Assembly (NCBI RefSeq): GCF_052115385.1
Contig: NZ_JBFRGP010000002.1
Span: forward strand, 310,001 to 374,000
Length of the DNA stretch: 64,000 nt
Direction: 5' to 3'
From: Dyella_D sp052115385
Lineage (GTDB): Bacteria; Pseudomonadota; Gammaproteobacteria; Xanthomonadales; Rhodanobacteraceae
Part shown: piece after piece, positions 26,378 to 35,900 of the stretch
How positions within the stretch are numbered: the first letter of the stretch is position 1
How the letters are laid out: the number at the start of each line of letters is the position of its first letter
Notes under the pieces: model-generated
Told to the model about the DNA's origin: nothing
The model's input: the letters and a program-made list of their open reading frames with translations, nothing else
The model's database searches: none
Program-made: the position numbers and the translations under genes

Positions 26378-26995
26378 ATGAGCATCGCCTTCCTGCTCAC
26401 CTCATTGCTGGTGGTCGCCTCGCCCGGCACCGGCGTGCTCTATACCGTATCGACCGGCCTGTCGCGCGGCACGCGGGCCAGCCTGCTGGCCGCGCTCGGT
26501 TGCACGCTGGGCATCGTGCCGCATATGGCGGCGGCGGTGTTCGGCCTGGCGGCGGTGTTTCATGCCAGCGCTTTCGCCTTCGAACTGCTCAAGTACGCGG
26601 GCGCGGCGTATCTGCTGTACATGGCGTGGCGCACCTGGCGGGACCGCAGTGCGCTCGATCCTGAAAGCGCAACCGGCGCACGCTCGCCTTTGCGCATCGT
26701 GACATCGGCGATCCTGCTGAATCTGCTCAACCCGAAGCTGCCGATTTTCTTCCTGGCCTTCCTGCCGCAGTTCATCGCCAGGGACGACCGGTCGCCCATC
26801 GCGAGCCTGCTGCTGCTCGGCGGCATCTTCATGCTGATGACCATGATCGTGTTCGCGATCTACGGCGCCTTCGCCTCCTTCATGCGGACGCGCGTGCTCG
26901 CGCGTCCGCGGGTGACGACGTGGTTGCGCCGCGTGTTTGCCTTGGGATTCGCCGGCCTGGGATTGAAGCTGGTGTTCGCCACCACCCGGACGTAA
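26378..26995 (+). CDS. LysE/RhtB family amino-acid exporter
   Basis: A 205-residue inner-membrane protein with about six hydrophobic segments. It has family signatures VASPGTGVLYTVSTGLSRG near the N-terminus, GAAYLLYMAWRTWRD near 75, and NLLNPKLPIFFLAFLPQF near 120. The start at 26378 has an AAGGAGAG ribosome site. It is downstream of, and likely regulated by, the AraC-type gene. Substrate not predictable from sequence. Confidence 0.92.
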   Translation: MSIAFLLTSLLVVASPGTGVLYTVSTGLSRGTRASLLAALGCTLGIVPHMAAAVFGLAAVFHASAFAFELLKYAGAAYLLYMAWRTWRDRSALDPESATGARSPLRIVTSAILLNLLNPKLPIFFLAFLPQFIARDDRSPIASLLLLGGIFMLMTMIVFAIYGAFASFMRTRVLARPRVTTWLRRVFALGFAGLGLKLVFATTRT

Positions 26996-26998
26996 TCA

Positions 26999-27018
26999 AC
27001 GGGGGAGATGCGCCCCGT
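26999..27018 (+). terminator. Possible hairpin after the exporter gene
   Basis: ACGGGG (26999-27004) pairs with CCCCGT (27013-27018) just after the stop codon. There is no T-tract, so it is only a weak terminator candidate. The following intergenic stretch to 27289 shows another small hairpin (CGGGCT/AGCCCG, 27088-27105) but no gene. Confidence 0.35.
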
Positions 27019-27289
27019 GAATGTGTGAGCGCGTCGACAACAGGCCCGCCCGGGTCGATGCATACAATGTGTATAGTCATTTCGAATCGGGCTGCGCAAA
27101 GCCCGCAGGGGCTATCCAGATCGCTCGCACCGCCTTGTATGTCACAGGCAAGGTCGCTGTCTCGTCCAGTCGTCAGGTTTCGCGGCCGCCCGTGCCGCGA
27201 AGCGCAGTCCATTCATGGTCGTCGTCTTCATCCACGGTCGGCATCGCGCCGCACCGTGTCCCTAGGTTGAAGTTCACAAGGAATCCGCC

Positions 27290-28423
27290 ATGCATCTGGC
27301 ACGTACCGTTCTTTACTCGCAGCTCTTCGCCGTCTTCGCGATGGCACAGGTGCCCGCCGCGGCACATGCGGCAGCGCCTGGCACCGATCCGCTGAGCCAC
27401 TACGCCAGCGCCGCCACCGCGCTGACGGCGCGGCCCAACGACGGCTCGGGCTACTGGCCCGACTTCTCCAATACCGGTTATGCCAACACGCCTGCCAATA
27501 CCGGCGGACTGGGGCTGGGCGCTTATCCCGGGCACCTGACCGACTACGCCGCGAGCATGAGCGCGAGCAAGCCGATCATCGTCACCTATCCCGACCACAG
27601 CGTGATTTCGTTTACGCGCTTTCTGGCGTCTAAAGTAGTGATCTACGGCGACGACCTCACCTTCGTCGGCTGCCTGTTCGAGGGCAAGAGTCCCAACGAC
27701 AACCTGGTGCAGCTCTACGCGTCGAGCAAGATCACGTTCCGCTATTCGACCTTCAAGCCGAACGCCTATGTCTTGCCGCCGGGCAACAACGGTACGGTGT
27801 CGTCCTCGCATACCACGCCCGGCACGCCGTTCAAGCAATCCTGGCAGCTGGTGACCACCATGAACGAGGCGGTGGCGACGATGGATCACAACGATATCTG
27901 GGGCAATGCGGGCCTGGAGATCACCACCGGCTTTCCGGACCGCCCTTCGACCTGGACCAACAACTACATCCACGACGCCGCGGACACCTCGCACAACGTC
28001 TACCACCACGACGGTATCGGGCCGCAGAGCGAGGGTGACGGCGGGCCGATGATCATCGACCACAACACCATCGCCTCGCTGGGCAATACCAACGCGCTGG
28101 CGCTGCAGGGCGACGGCGTCTACGACCACATCAGCTTCACCAACAACTACGTATCCGGCTATGGCTACGCGCTCAGCTTCGGCGTGAAGAACAACGCCAC
28201 CAACCTGACCGTGACCGGCAATGTGTTCTCGGCGGAACTGAAGGAGTTGTGGGGCCCGGTCTACGGCGGCCTGTGGGGCGGCACGGCGCAGGGTTCGGTG
28301 TGGCGCAACAACGTCTATCAGGCGCGGCTCGGCGATGGCAATACCAACCTGTCGCCTGCGGACAACGGCCGCTACTGGTGGCCGACCGACGATGTGAGCC
28401 ACGCGGAAGACTACGCGGATTGA
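27290..28423 (+). CDS. Secreted right-handed beta-helix protein
   Basis: A 377-residue protein with a Sec signal cleaved near AAAHA (about residue 27). The body is repeated short strands with Asn-rich turns (MDHNDIWGNAGLEIT, TWTNNYIHDAADTS, ISFTNNYVSGYGYAL, NLTVTGNVFSAE), the pattern of parallel beta-helix folds in pectate-lyase-like and polysaccharide-modifying proteins. The early region WPDFSNTGYANTPANTGGL recalls similar secreted proteins of actinobacteria and proteobacteria. No catalytic set can be assigned by eye. The start has AAGGA 6 nt upstream. Monocistronic, with a convergent hairpin behind it. Confidence 0.85.
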   Translation: MHLARTVLYSQLFAVFAMAQVPAAAHAAAPGTDPLSHYASAATALTARPNDGSGYWPDFSNTGYANTPANTGGLGLGAYPGHLTDYAASMSASKPIIVTYPDHSVISFTRFLASKVVIYGDDLTFVGCLFEGKSPNDNLVQLYASSKITFRYSTFKPNAYVLPPGNNGTVSSSHTTPGTPFKQSWQLVTTMNEAVATMDHNDIWGNAGLEITTGFPDRPSTWTNNYIHDAADTSHNVYHHDGIGPQSEGDGGPMIIDHNTIASLGNTNALALQGDGVYDHISFTNNYVSGYGYALSFGVKNNATNLTVTGNVFSAELKELWGPVYGGLWGGTAQGSVWRNNVYQARLGDGNTNLSPADNGRYWWPTDDVSHAEDYAD

Positions 28424-28436
28424 AACGCAGGGGCCG

Positions 28437-28458
28437 GAGGGTGTTCGAAGACACCCTC
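28437..28458. terminator. Bidirectional hairpin between convergent genes
   Basis: GAGGGTGT-TCGAAG-ACACCCTC is a perfect 8-bp stem lying between the beta-helix gene (plus) and the S41 peptidase-like gene (minus, stop at 28469). It can serve both strands; T-tracts are poor on each side. Confidence 0.6.
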
Positions 28459-28468
28459 GCGGTTGGCG

Positions 28469-30016
28469 CTAGGCGTCGGCGCCGATCGTTTCGGCCGGGC
28501 AGGCCGCTGCGCCTGGCGTCGTCCACGGCTGGCGCAGGATGTCCCTGGCGGCGCGCCATGCGGCATCCTTGCGCAGGCCCAGCTCCATGACATCCGGCGG
28601 CACAGCGCAATCCGGGCGCACGCCGCGGTCGCGCGGCAGGCCGGGCCAGGCAAAGCGGAATTGCAGCAGCGGTATGTGCAGGCTCATGCCGCTGTTGGGC
28701 AGGTCCAGCGACCAGCGGTAGCCGCTGGTATTGCCCTCATGGGTTCCGCCCACCTCTTCGCCGACGAAGACGGCGCGCCGCACGTGGAACAGCATCGAGG
28801 CCAGTTCGGCGCCGCCGGAGAAAGTATTGCCCCCGGCCAGCACGACCAGGCGGCCGCGATACACCGGCGACGCACGCTGCCAGCGCGTCATCAGGCCTTC
28901 CGGCGGAAGATTGCGCCGGGTCAGCCGGCCATTCGGCAGGCGCCGCTGCGTTTTCATTTCATCGCCGTCGAACACTTCCACCTCGTACGGCCTGCCGCTG
29001 GCATCGGCGACCGCGATGCGGCGTCCGCGTGCCTCCACCGCCGCGTATTTGTGCAGTGGCGGCTCCACCAGGTACGAGAACAGAATGCTTTCGTTGGGTT
29101 CGGAACCGCCGCCGTTGTCGCGCAGGTCGAGGATCAGGTTGGCGGCGCCGCGCCGGTGCAGCTCCTCGAACAGCCGCTGCATGGTGGCGGCGAAGTCGGC
29201 GCCCGCCGCGCGGTATCTCTTGTTGCTGAAGGTCGGGACATCGAGATAGGCGGTGCTGGCATCCAGCCATTCGAGCGTGGCCACGTCTGGCGTGGCGGCC
29301 GATGCGCGTTCCTTGCGCAAGGCGGGAGCGACTCCGGCGACGTCACGCTCCAGCAGCTTGCCGTCAGCCGTGCGCAGGACCAGGTGGAAGTTCGCGCGCG
29401 AGCCGGTCATGCGGTACAGCAGCTCGCCATAGCCCTTGCCCGAGGCCTCGCGCAGGATGCCGGTGCGAATGGTGCCGTCGCGCGTGGCGGCGAACATCAG
29501 CTCGTCCGCCAGCGCCTGCGTGTTCTTGCCGTCGATGGACACGATGGCGGTGCCTTGCGGTATGTCGCCGGCCTCGCCGTAGCCGTCGATGACGTAGGCG
29601 CCGCGTTCGGTCCAGTGCACCGCCAGCGGCAGCAGGGCCGTATCCCGCTCGTGCTGTTTCATCGCGACGCTGGGCGCGAGGCTCATATGGCCTTCGCCGA
29701 TCCGTGCCAGCAGCGGCATCAGGATGCGCCACAGCTCTTCGCCGCTCGAAACGGTGCCGATCCTGGCGCGCGCGGCGTCCTTGGCGCGCTGCCAGTCCGC
29801 GCGCGATTGATGCCAGTAGATGTCGGGCAGGGCGGCTTCGAGCGCGGACAGGGCCAGCTCCAGGTCTTCGCTGGCCTGGACCGGCGTCAATGCCGTGGAT
29901 GCCGCCGGACCGGGTTCCGCTGCCGTGGCGGGGACGGCGCCGCCGATGGGCGACGCCATGATGGCCAGGGCCAGGGCCAGCGCAAGCCCGCGCACGCGGC
30001 GCCGTATCGGTGCCAC
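28469..30016 (-). CDS. Secreted S41 (tail-specific protease) family protein
   Basis: A 515-residue protein with a signal peptide (RRRVRGLALALALAIMASP ... ATAA). The N-terminal half contains IGEGHMSL and a PDZ-like stretch (IPQGTAIVSIDGKNTQAL). The C-terminal half has the S41 core: NLILDLRDNGGG, then LAGGNTFSGGAELASML with the likely nucleophilic Ser near residue 398, and GEEVGGTHEGNTSGY. The start is GTG at 30016, immediately after the TGA of the upstream esterase gene (TGAGTG), so the two are translationally coupled. The substrate is unknown. Confidence 0.85.
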   Translation of the reverse strand: MAPIRRRVRGLALALALAIMASPIGGAVPATAAEPGPAASTALTPVQASEDLELALSALEAALPDIYWHQSRADWQRAKDAARARIGTVSSGEELWRILMPLLARIGEGHMSLAPSVAMKQHERDTALLPLAVHWTERGAYVIDGYGEAGDIPQGTAIVSIDGKNTQALADELMFAATRDGTIRTGILREASGKGYGELLYRMTGSRANFHLVLRTADGKLLERDVAGVAPALRKERASAATPDVATLEWLDASTAYLDVPTFSNKRYRAAGADFAATMQRLFEELHRRGAANLILDLRDNGGGSEPNESILFSYLVEPPLHKYAAVEARGRRIAVADASGRPYEVEVFDGDEMKTQRRLPNGRLTRRNLPPEGLMTRWQRASPVYRGRLVVLAGGNTFSGGAELASMLFHVRRAVFVGEEVGGTHEGNTSGYRWSLDLPNSGMSLHIPLLQFRFAWPGLPRDRGVRPDCAVPPDVMELGLRKDAAWRAARDILRQPWTTPGAAACPAETIGADA

Positions 30017-31609
30017 TCAGAGATGCTCGCCCGCCAGCGCGCGCTGCAGGAACTCGTAGCGCGCCGCATCGCGGTCGACGTGCGTGCGCGTGTCCGCGCC
30101 GATGGTCTGGCGCAGCAGGCCGCCGTCCTTGTCCGCCGCGGCCGGCCAGTGCGGCAGGCCCGGGCCGTTCGGCGTGCCGGTCTTGATGAACTGCGCCCAG
30201 TACGCCTGCATGGTTTCGGAGACCTGGCGATCGGCCTGCGTCCACGCATACACGGCATTGCCCGGCAGGTTGCCCAGCGCGTATTCGATCTCGCCGCTGT
30301 GCACCGCGCCGGCATCCGGGCCGGCGCTGCCGTCGCGCTTGGCCGGGCGTGCCTGGTTGAAGAAGTAATAGAACACCGGCGCCTGCCCGGTCTGGCGGTG
30401 GACGCGCATCCACGCCCAGGTCGAGTAGGCGATGAACCGGTCGCCCGCGAGCGCCGTGCCGCTGGCCTTGATCTGCGCCTCGTTCGTGCCGGGATAGAGC
30501 TTGAGCGCGGCATCGGCGTGTTCGCCGAGCTGCTTCTGTACCGCGGCGCGGTAATGGGCCGGATCCGGCGCGGCCTTGTCGAGCAGGTTGACGTAGCTGC
30601 CTTCCTGCGAGTTGGCGCCGAGCAGCAGCGGGATATGCGCCTGTTCGCCGGCCGCGTAGATGGCCGTAGGCGAGCGCGGGAAGAAATAGCCGTCGATGGT
30701 GGGGCCGAATTCCGGCACGTCTTTCTGGCCGGCGGCATCGAGCAGCGACTGTGCGCTGGCTTTGCGCAACTGCTGCAGCGAGCTTGCGTTCACGCGCCGC
30801 GCAAAAGCGCTGCCTTCCTGCAGCGTCTGCGCCAGCGGGCGCGGTTCGAGATTGCCGAGCACGGAACCGCTTTCGCCGATCGCACCGCGCATCAGGCCTT
30901 TCGACAACGGCGACGCCATCAGCGCCGACACCGACATGGAGCCGGCCGACTCGCCGCCGATGGTGACCTGGCCCGGATCGCCGCCGAACGCGGCGATGTT
31001 CTGCTTCACCCAGGCCAGCGCCGCGGCCTGGTCGAGCAGGCCGTAGTTGCCGGCGGCGTGCTGCGGCGACTCGGCGGCCAGCTCCGGCGTGGCGAGAAAG
31101 CCGAATACATCCAGGCGGTAGTTGACCGTGACGGTCACGATGCCCCGCTGGGCCAGGGCCGCGCCGTCGTAGCGCAGCTCCGAGCCGTCGCCGCCGACAA
31201 AGCCGCCGCCGTAGAAGTACACCAGCACCGGCAGCTTCTTGTTTGCGCTATCGGCCGGTGCCCACACGTTGAGGTACAGGCAGTCCTCGCTCATGCCATT
31301 CGAGCGGAACAGCATGTCGCTGAAGATCGGGCGCTGCATGCAGCGCGGGCCGAAGCGCTCGGCCTTGCGCAGGTCCTTCCACGCGACCGCCGGTTGCGGC
31401 GGCTTCCAGCGCAGCGGCCCGACGGGCGGCGCGGCGTAGGGAATGCCCTGGAATTCGTTCAGGCCGGTTTTCGCGTCGTGGATACCCGACAGACGGCCAC
31501 TGGCCACTGTCGCCACGGGCGGCGTATCCGCGGCATGCAGCGGCGAGAAAACCAGGGCGATGGCGAGCGCAAGGCCCAGGCGGCGCATCAACGGGAAAGC
31601 AGCAGGCAT
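30017..31609 (-). CDS. Secreted type-B carboxylesterase
   Basis: A 530-residue alpha/beta hydrolase of the carboxylesterase/cholinesterase family with signal RLGLALAIALVFSPLHA. Signatures include FQGIPYAAPPVGPLRWKPP, EDCLYLNVWAP, the oxyanion loop YFYGGGFVGG, and the nucleophile elbow GGESAGSMS (Ser near 219). The catalytic Asp/Glu and His of the triad are expected near DGYFFPRSP..GANSQEGS and VHSGEIEYALG. The ATG at 31609 has AAGGG upstream; an upstream in-frame ATG at 31648 is less likely. It forms an operon with the S41 protein gene. Confidence 0.92.
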   Translation of the reverse strand: MPAAFPLMRRLGLALAIALVFSPLHAADTPPVATVASGRLSGIHDAKTGLNEFQGIPYAAPPVGPLRWKPPQPAVAWKDLRKAERFGPRCMQRPIFSDMLFRSNGMSEDCLYLNVWAPADSANKKLPVLVYFYGGGFVGGDGSELRYDGAALAQRGIVTVTVNYRLDVFGFLATPELAAESPQHAAGNYGLLDQAAALAWVKQNIAAFGGDPGQVTIGGESAGSMSVSALMASPLSKGLMRGAIGESGSVLGNLEPRPLAQTLQEGSAFARRVNASSLQQLRKASAQSLLDAAGQKDVPEFGPTIDGYFFPRSPTAIYAAGEQAHIPLLLGANSQEGSYVNLLDKAAPDPAHYRAAVQKQLGEHADAALKLYPGTNEAQIKASGTALAGDRFIAYSTWAWMRVHRQTGQAPVFYYFFNQARPAKRDGSAGPDAGAVHSGEIEYALGNLPGNAVYAWTQADRQVSETMQAYWAQFIKTGTPNGPGLPHWPAAADKDGGLLRQTIGADTRTHVDRDAARYEFLQRALAGEHL

Positions 31610-31743
31610 GGTCGAACCCTTCGGCGGCACGGTGAAGGGTTCGATCATCGCGCATCGCCGGCCTCGGTCGAAGCCCAGGGCCTATCAGAAATCGGCCATG
31701 CCGCCTTGCGTTTTTCCGTGGGTGCCTCGCGAGAGGTGCAAGC

Positions 31744-32184
31744 TCAGGCCGCCGAACTGACCAGGTTGCCGCTGCTGCTGCCGCTTTCGGCCATCAGGGC
31801 CGCGGCCAGCCGCGCCACCGTCTCGGCAATCTGGCCCATGGTGGTGGCTACCGTGGACTGCAGGGCGGCGATGCGCGGGGCGTTGGCCGGGTCGTTGTCC
31901 TTGTCGCGGGCCACGGCCGCACGCAGCTGGCGCTCCTGCTGCGCGAGCTGCTTCTGCAGGCGCTCGAGCTGTTTGCGCAGCACCTGCACGGTGAGGCTGC
32001 CGCCGCTGGAATCGCTGGCCGCGGCGCTGTTGGCAGCGGAGGCCTTGCTGCCCGAGGTCGCTGCGCCGAGCGCTACGTGGGTGGGAGTGCTCTTCGAAGG
32101 AGAGCCGGTCTGCGCCGAATCGGCGCCACTACGCTTGACGGGGAACGGCGCGATCGCGCCGGCCATATTGAAACTGAGATTCAC
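31744..32184 (-). CDS. FlxA-like coiled-coil protein
   Basis: The 146-residue product begins VNLSFNMAGAIAPFP (GTG at 32184, with AGGAA upstream) and has no signal peptide. A low-complexity Ser/Ala region is followed by a strong coiled coil (VLRKQLERLQKQLAQQERQL) and an Ala-rich tail. This layout resembles small FlxA-like proteins, but the match is by pattern only. An in-frame extension to 32334 looks non-coding. Confidence 0.6.
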   Translation of the reverse strand: MNLSFNMAGAIAPFPVKRSGADSAQTGSPSKSTPTHVALGAATSGSKASAANSAAASDSSGGSLTVQVLRKQLERLQKQLAQQERQLRAAVARDKDNDPANAPRIAALQSTVATTMGQIAETVARLAAALMAESGSSSGNLVSSAA

Positions 32185-32366
32185 GCGGGTTCCTGCTGAG
32201 GCTGCGCAGTCTGCTACGGCCGATGGGCCGTGAACTTGAGTGCCGCCAATGAAGTCGGGGAAGGGCGATCCGTCGCCTGGCTGCGCGGCCGGGGTTGCAC
32301 GCGCGAGCTGAACTAGCTTAAGTTGTCGACGCAATCTATTGATTTATAAATACAAATAACGGCGGA

Positions 32367-32753
32367 TTACATCCCCGCCGGGGGCTCCCACAGCTCGACC
32401 TTGTTGCCCTCGGGGTCGACGACCCAGCCGAACTTGCCGTAGTCCGACTCGTCCACCTTGTCCTCGACCTGCACGCCTTCGGCGCGCAGCGCGGTCAGCA
32501 GAGCATGCAGGTCGTCGACGCGGTAATTGATCATGAAAGCGGACGGGCTCGGCGCGAAGTGATCGCTGTCCGCGGCGAACAGGCTCCACGCGGTGGTGCC
32601 GCCGCCGTCGGGGTTGTCCGGTCCTTTCCAGCGAAACGCGGCGCCGCCCCAGGCCTGCACGTCGATGCCCAGGTGGGTCTTGTACCAGGCGCCGAGGGCC
32701 TTCGGATCCTTGGCCTTGAAGAAGATGCCGCCGATGCCGGTGACTCGCTTCAT
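32367..32753 (-). CDS. VOC (glyoxalase/bleomycin-resistance) family protein
   Basis: A 128-residue cytoplasmic protein with the paired beta-alpha-beta-beta-beta fold. It starts MKRVTGIGGIFFKAKDP, has LGAWYKTHLGIDV in the first half, and WVVDPEGNKVELWEPP at the end, where the Glu is the usual metal ligand. The ATG at 32753 has GGAGCA upstream. The family covers isomerases, dioxygenases and resistance proteins; the exact role is unknown. Confidence 0.9.
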   Translation of the reverse strand: MKRVTGIGGIFFKAKDPKALGAWYKTHLGIDVQAWGGAAFRWKGPDNPDGGGTTAWSLFAADSDHFAPSPSAFMINYRVDDLHALLTALRAEGVQVEDKVDESDYGKFGWVVDPEGNKVELWEPPAGM

Positions 32754-32889
32754 GTGTTGCTCCATGCGGACGGACTGAGGGCGCAGGTGGCTGCGCATGC
32801 CTTGGCGCTTGCCTCGGCGAACGCCAGGGCAAAGCGCGGCGACAATAGCGCCACCATGCCCGCGCCTGCAACGAGCGCGGCGCGGCGGT

Positions 32890-32905
32890 GCCGCCTTACG
32901 GCGGC
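32890..32905. terminator. Small hairpin at the end of the giant operon
   Basis: GCCGCC-TTAC-GGCGGC spans the TAA stop codon of the 3421-residue protein gene. There is no T-tract, so a terminator role is uncertain. Confidence 0.3.
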
Positions 32906-35900
32906 ATGCTGCGCCACAGATCGCTCACCACCAGCAGCGGCTGGCGTGCGGCGGTAGTGGCGAACAGGGTCAGCGTGTAGTTGAGCTGCGCGTCGCCCTT
33001 GCGGGTCGGGTCCTCGGTGGCCAGCCAGTGCTCGATCAGCCCGGCGAACGGTGTGACGAACGCCGGTGCCGGCGTCGGCGCCACCGGCGTGTCCACCGGC
33101 GGCACCATGCCGATCGGCAGCACGGTGCGCGGCACGCCCGGAATCACGCGGTACGAATAGGCACCGGTCATGGTCGCGCTGGTATCGATGCTGCCGTTGC
33201 CGCCGGTGAACAGCGCCGCATAGAACGCGCTGAGCACGGCGCCCACGCCCGCACCGGCCGGCGCCAGGCCGTCGAGCGGGAAGCTGGTGTAATCCAGCCG
33301 TGGCACCAGCGGGTTGGCGAACTTCACGGTCGGGGTCTGGAACACGAAGTCGTCGCGGGTCTTGATGCGCGCGGCGTCCTCGATCGGGGTGAGGATGCGG
33401 TTGCGCTCCACCAGCAGCGACGACCACGCGTGCTGGTGCATCAGCACGTTGAGTCCCTGCATGGCGATGCTGCGCGCGGCGATCGCCCGGGCTGCATCGA
33501 ACGACAGATAGTTGCCTTCGCTGTCGCGGTAGCGATAGGCGATCACCACGTTGGCGGGCGGCGGCGAGACCGGTTGGGCGGCATAGGTCTCCGGCGCAAT
33601 CTCCAGCCACGGCGCCGGCAGCACGATCGGGCCGTTGCTGATGGTGCCGGCGCTTGCGTTCCAGCTGGCGGCGACGCCGTTGATCTGCAGGTCGAGGATT
33701 TCGGCGACGGCCTCGTCCTGGCCGTTGCGGTCGAGCCGCGTATTCATGGTGATCTCGATCCGCGCCGGCGCCTCGACCAGGCCCATCGCCAGCGCCTTCG
33801 GCGCGCCCGCCGCATGCGCGGCGGCGATGGCGCTGACCTGTTGCTGGAATGCCGCGACCGCGCGCTGGGCCAGCTCGACCGTGGCTTCGTCCGCCGTGCC
33901 GGCACCGATCGCCGGCAGGCTCAGGGCCATGTCGGCCGCTACCGCCGGATAGCTGGACACGAACTGCGCCAGTGCGGTGAACAGGTCCAGTGCATTGGCG
34001 CGCGGGGTAAACACGTTGTCGATCGGCGCATTGAGTTCGATCGTCACATGCACCAGGTCCTGCGCCGCCTGGTCGCCCGCGTAGCTGAAGCGGTAGGTCC
34101 ACAGCGGCAGCTGGTCGGCGCTGGCCGGCTCGTCGTGCAGCTTGTCGCCGGTCTGCAGGGTCATCGTCGGCGGCACCGGCAAGGCGCGGTTGAGCACCGG
34201 CACGTTCGAGGTGCCGCTGCCCAGCGCGTTCTCGATCGGACCGCTGACGAAGGCCAGCCACTGGCTCTGCAGATAGCCGTCGATGCCCGGCACGGCACTG
34301 CGGCCGAATTCCATATGGCTGATCTGGTAGTGCAGGTCGAGCGGGATATAGGCCTGCCCGCTGACGTTCTTGGTGGTCAGCGCGAAGGCCAGCCGCGGCG
34401 CGTAGGTGTTGCCGTCCACCGTGGTCGGGCCGAGCGGCAGGCGCGCGGGGGCCAGGGTGTAGTTCTCGTTGGCGGAGTTCGCCGCCAGCGTCGCGCGCGG
34501 CTGACCGTACAGCCGCGGCGGCAGGTCGCCGCTGCCGCCGGTGACCTGGTCCAGCCCGAACACCAGGGTCGCGCCGGCGGCATATGCCGGCCCGAGCTGC
34601 GCCAGCAGTTGCTGCCGCAGCGTGGTCTGCGCGGCCCACAGCGAGGAGCTGTCGTCCGCGCTGGTGGACAGGATCGGCGCCATCGTGGCGCTGATCGAAT
34701 CGGCCAGCGATTGCTTGGCCGCCAGCACCTTGCCGAGATAGCCGTCGACCAGCGGATCGTCGGCGCCGAGCAGTTCGTCGAGTACGTAGACGGAGGTCGA
34801 GGTTGGCCCCGAAAGGAACGTATCGACCGCGTCGAGCACGCTCTGGAACCACAGGTTCTGGTCCACGCCGGTGAACGCCGAGGTGATGCTGTCGCCGCTC
34901 GGGTACTGCGTCAGCGTCGCCGAGCGATTGACCAGGGCGCGCGCGATCGGGCGCGGTGCGTAGTAGCTCGCCGCGTCGCCGATCTGGTAAGCGATGCCGC
35001 CGGTGCCGAAGCGCACCGCCCATAGCTGCCGGCTGTTGCTGTGGCCGGCGTCGTTCTGGGTACGCAGGCCTTCGCCGATGCGCAGGCGCCAGTTCGCGCC
35101 CTGGAACACGCTCTCGAAGCGCTTGGCGAAATCGGTGTAGGCGATGCTCTCGCCGCCATCCGGCTTGGGCAGCACCGGGCAATCGACGCTGAGGCCACCG
35201 GGCAGCGCGGCGATATCCGGATCGACCAGCAGCGGCTGGCGGGCCAGGCTCAGGGTGAGATCGAGCTCGATCAGGTCGCCGGCAGCGAGGCTGGCCGGAT
35301 CGACCGCCAGGCTCAGCTTCGCCTGTGGCGGCGCCGGTAGCTGGCCGCCGCCGACCAGCGCAGCCAGATACGCCGCGCAGGCCGCGACGAAGCCGCGGAT
35401 CTGGCCGGCCTCGGTCTCGCTCAACACGCGCAGCGGCTGGGCCAGCAGCGAGTTGGTCAGCTGCATGCCGACCGCATTGCCGGTGATGTTCGGCACGTTC
35501 TGCTTGGAGTAGTCCTGGTGCAGCTGGTAGTACACGAGCTGGTAGAGCGCGAGGTCGCGCCTGGCCTGGTCGAGCTGGCCGCTGTAGTTCTGCGTGCTGA
35601 GCTGCAGCTCGACATCGAGCGTCGCACTGCCGGCAGCGCCCGCGTAGCGGTAGTACAGCAGCGTCTGCGGCCAGCCCGAGGGATTGATCAGCGTGTCGCG
35701 GTAGCGCACCGGAATCGCCGCGCCGTTGATGGCGCCGCTGTAGCCCGGCGGCACGCTGGTGAACGGCGTGACGGTGGTATTGCCGAACAGGTCCTGCCAT
35801 TGCAGCGCGATCTGTGCGGGCGTACCGACGCCGATATACGGGTTGTCCGCGGCCGGTGCATAAGGCGCATCGATCGCGGGATTGACCTTGGCGAACGTAC

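Noticed and set aside
28463..32233. 1256-codon frame on the plus strand
   Set aside because: Opposite the S41 and esterase genes, whose catalytic motifs and coupled junction are clear.
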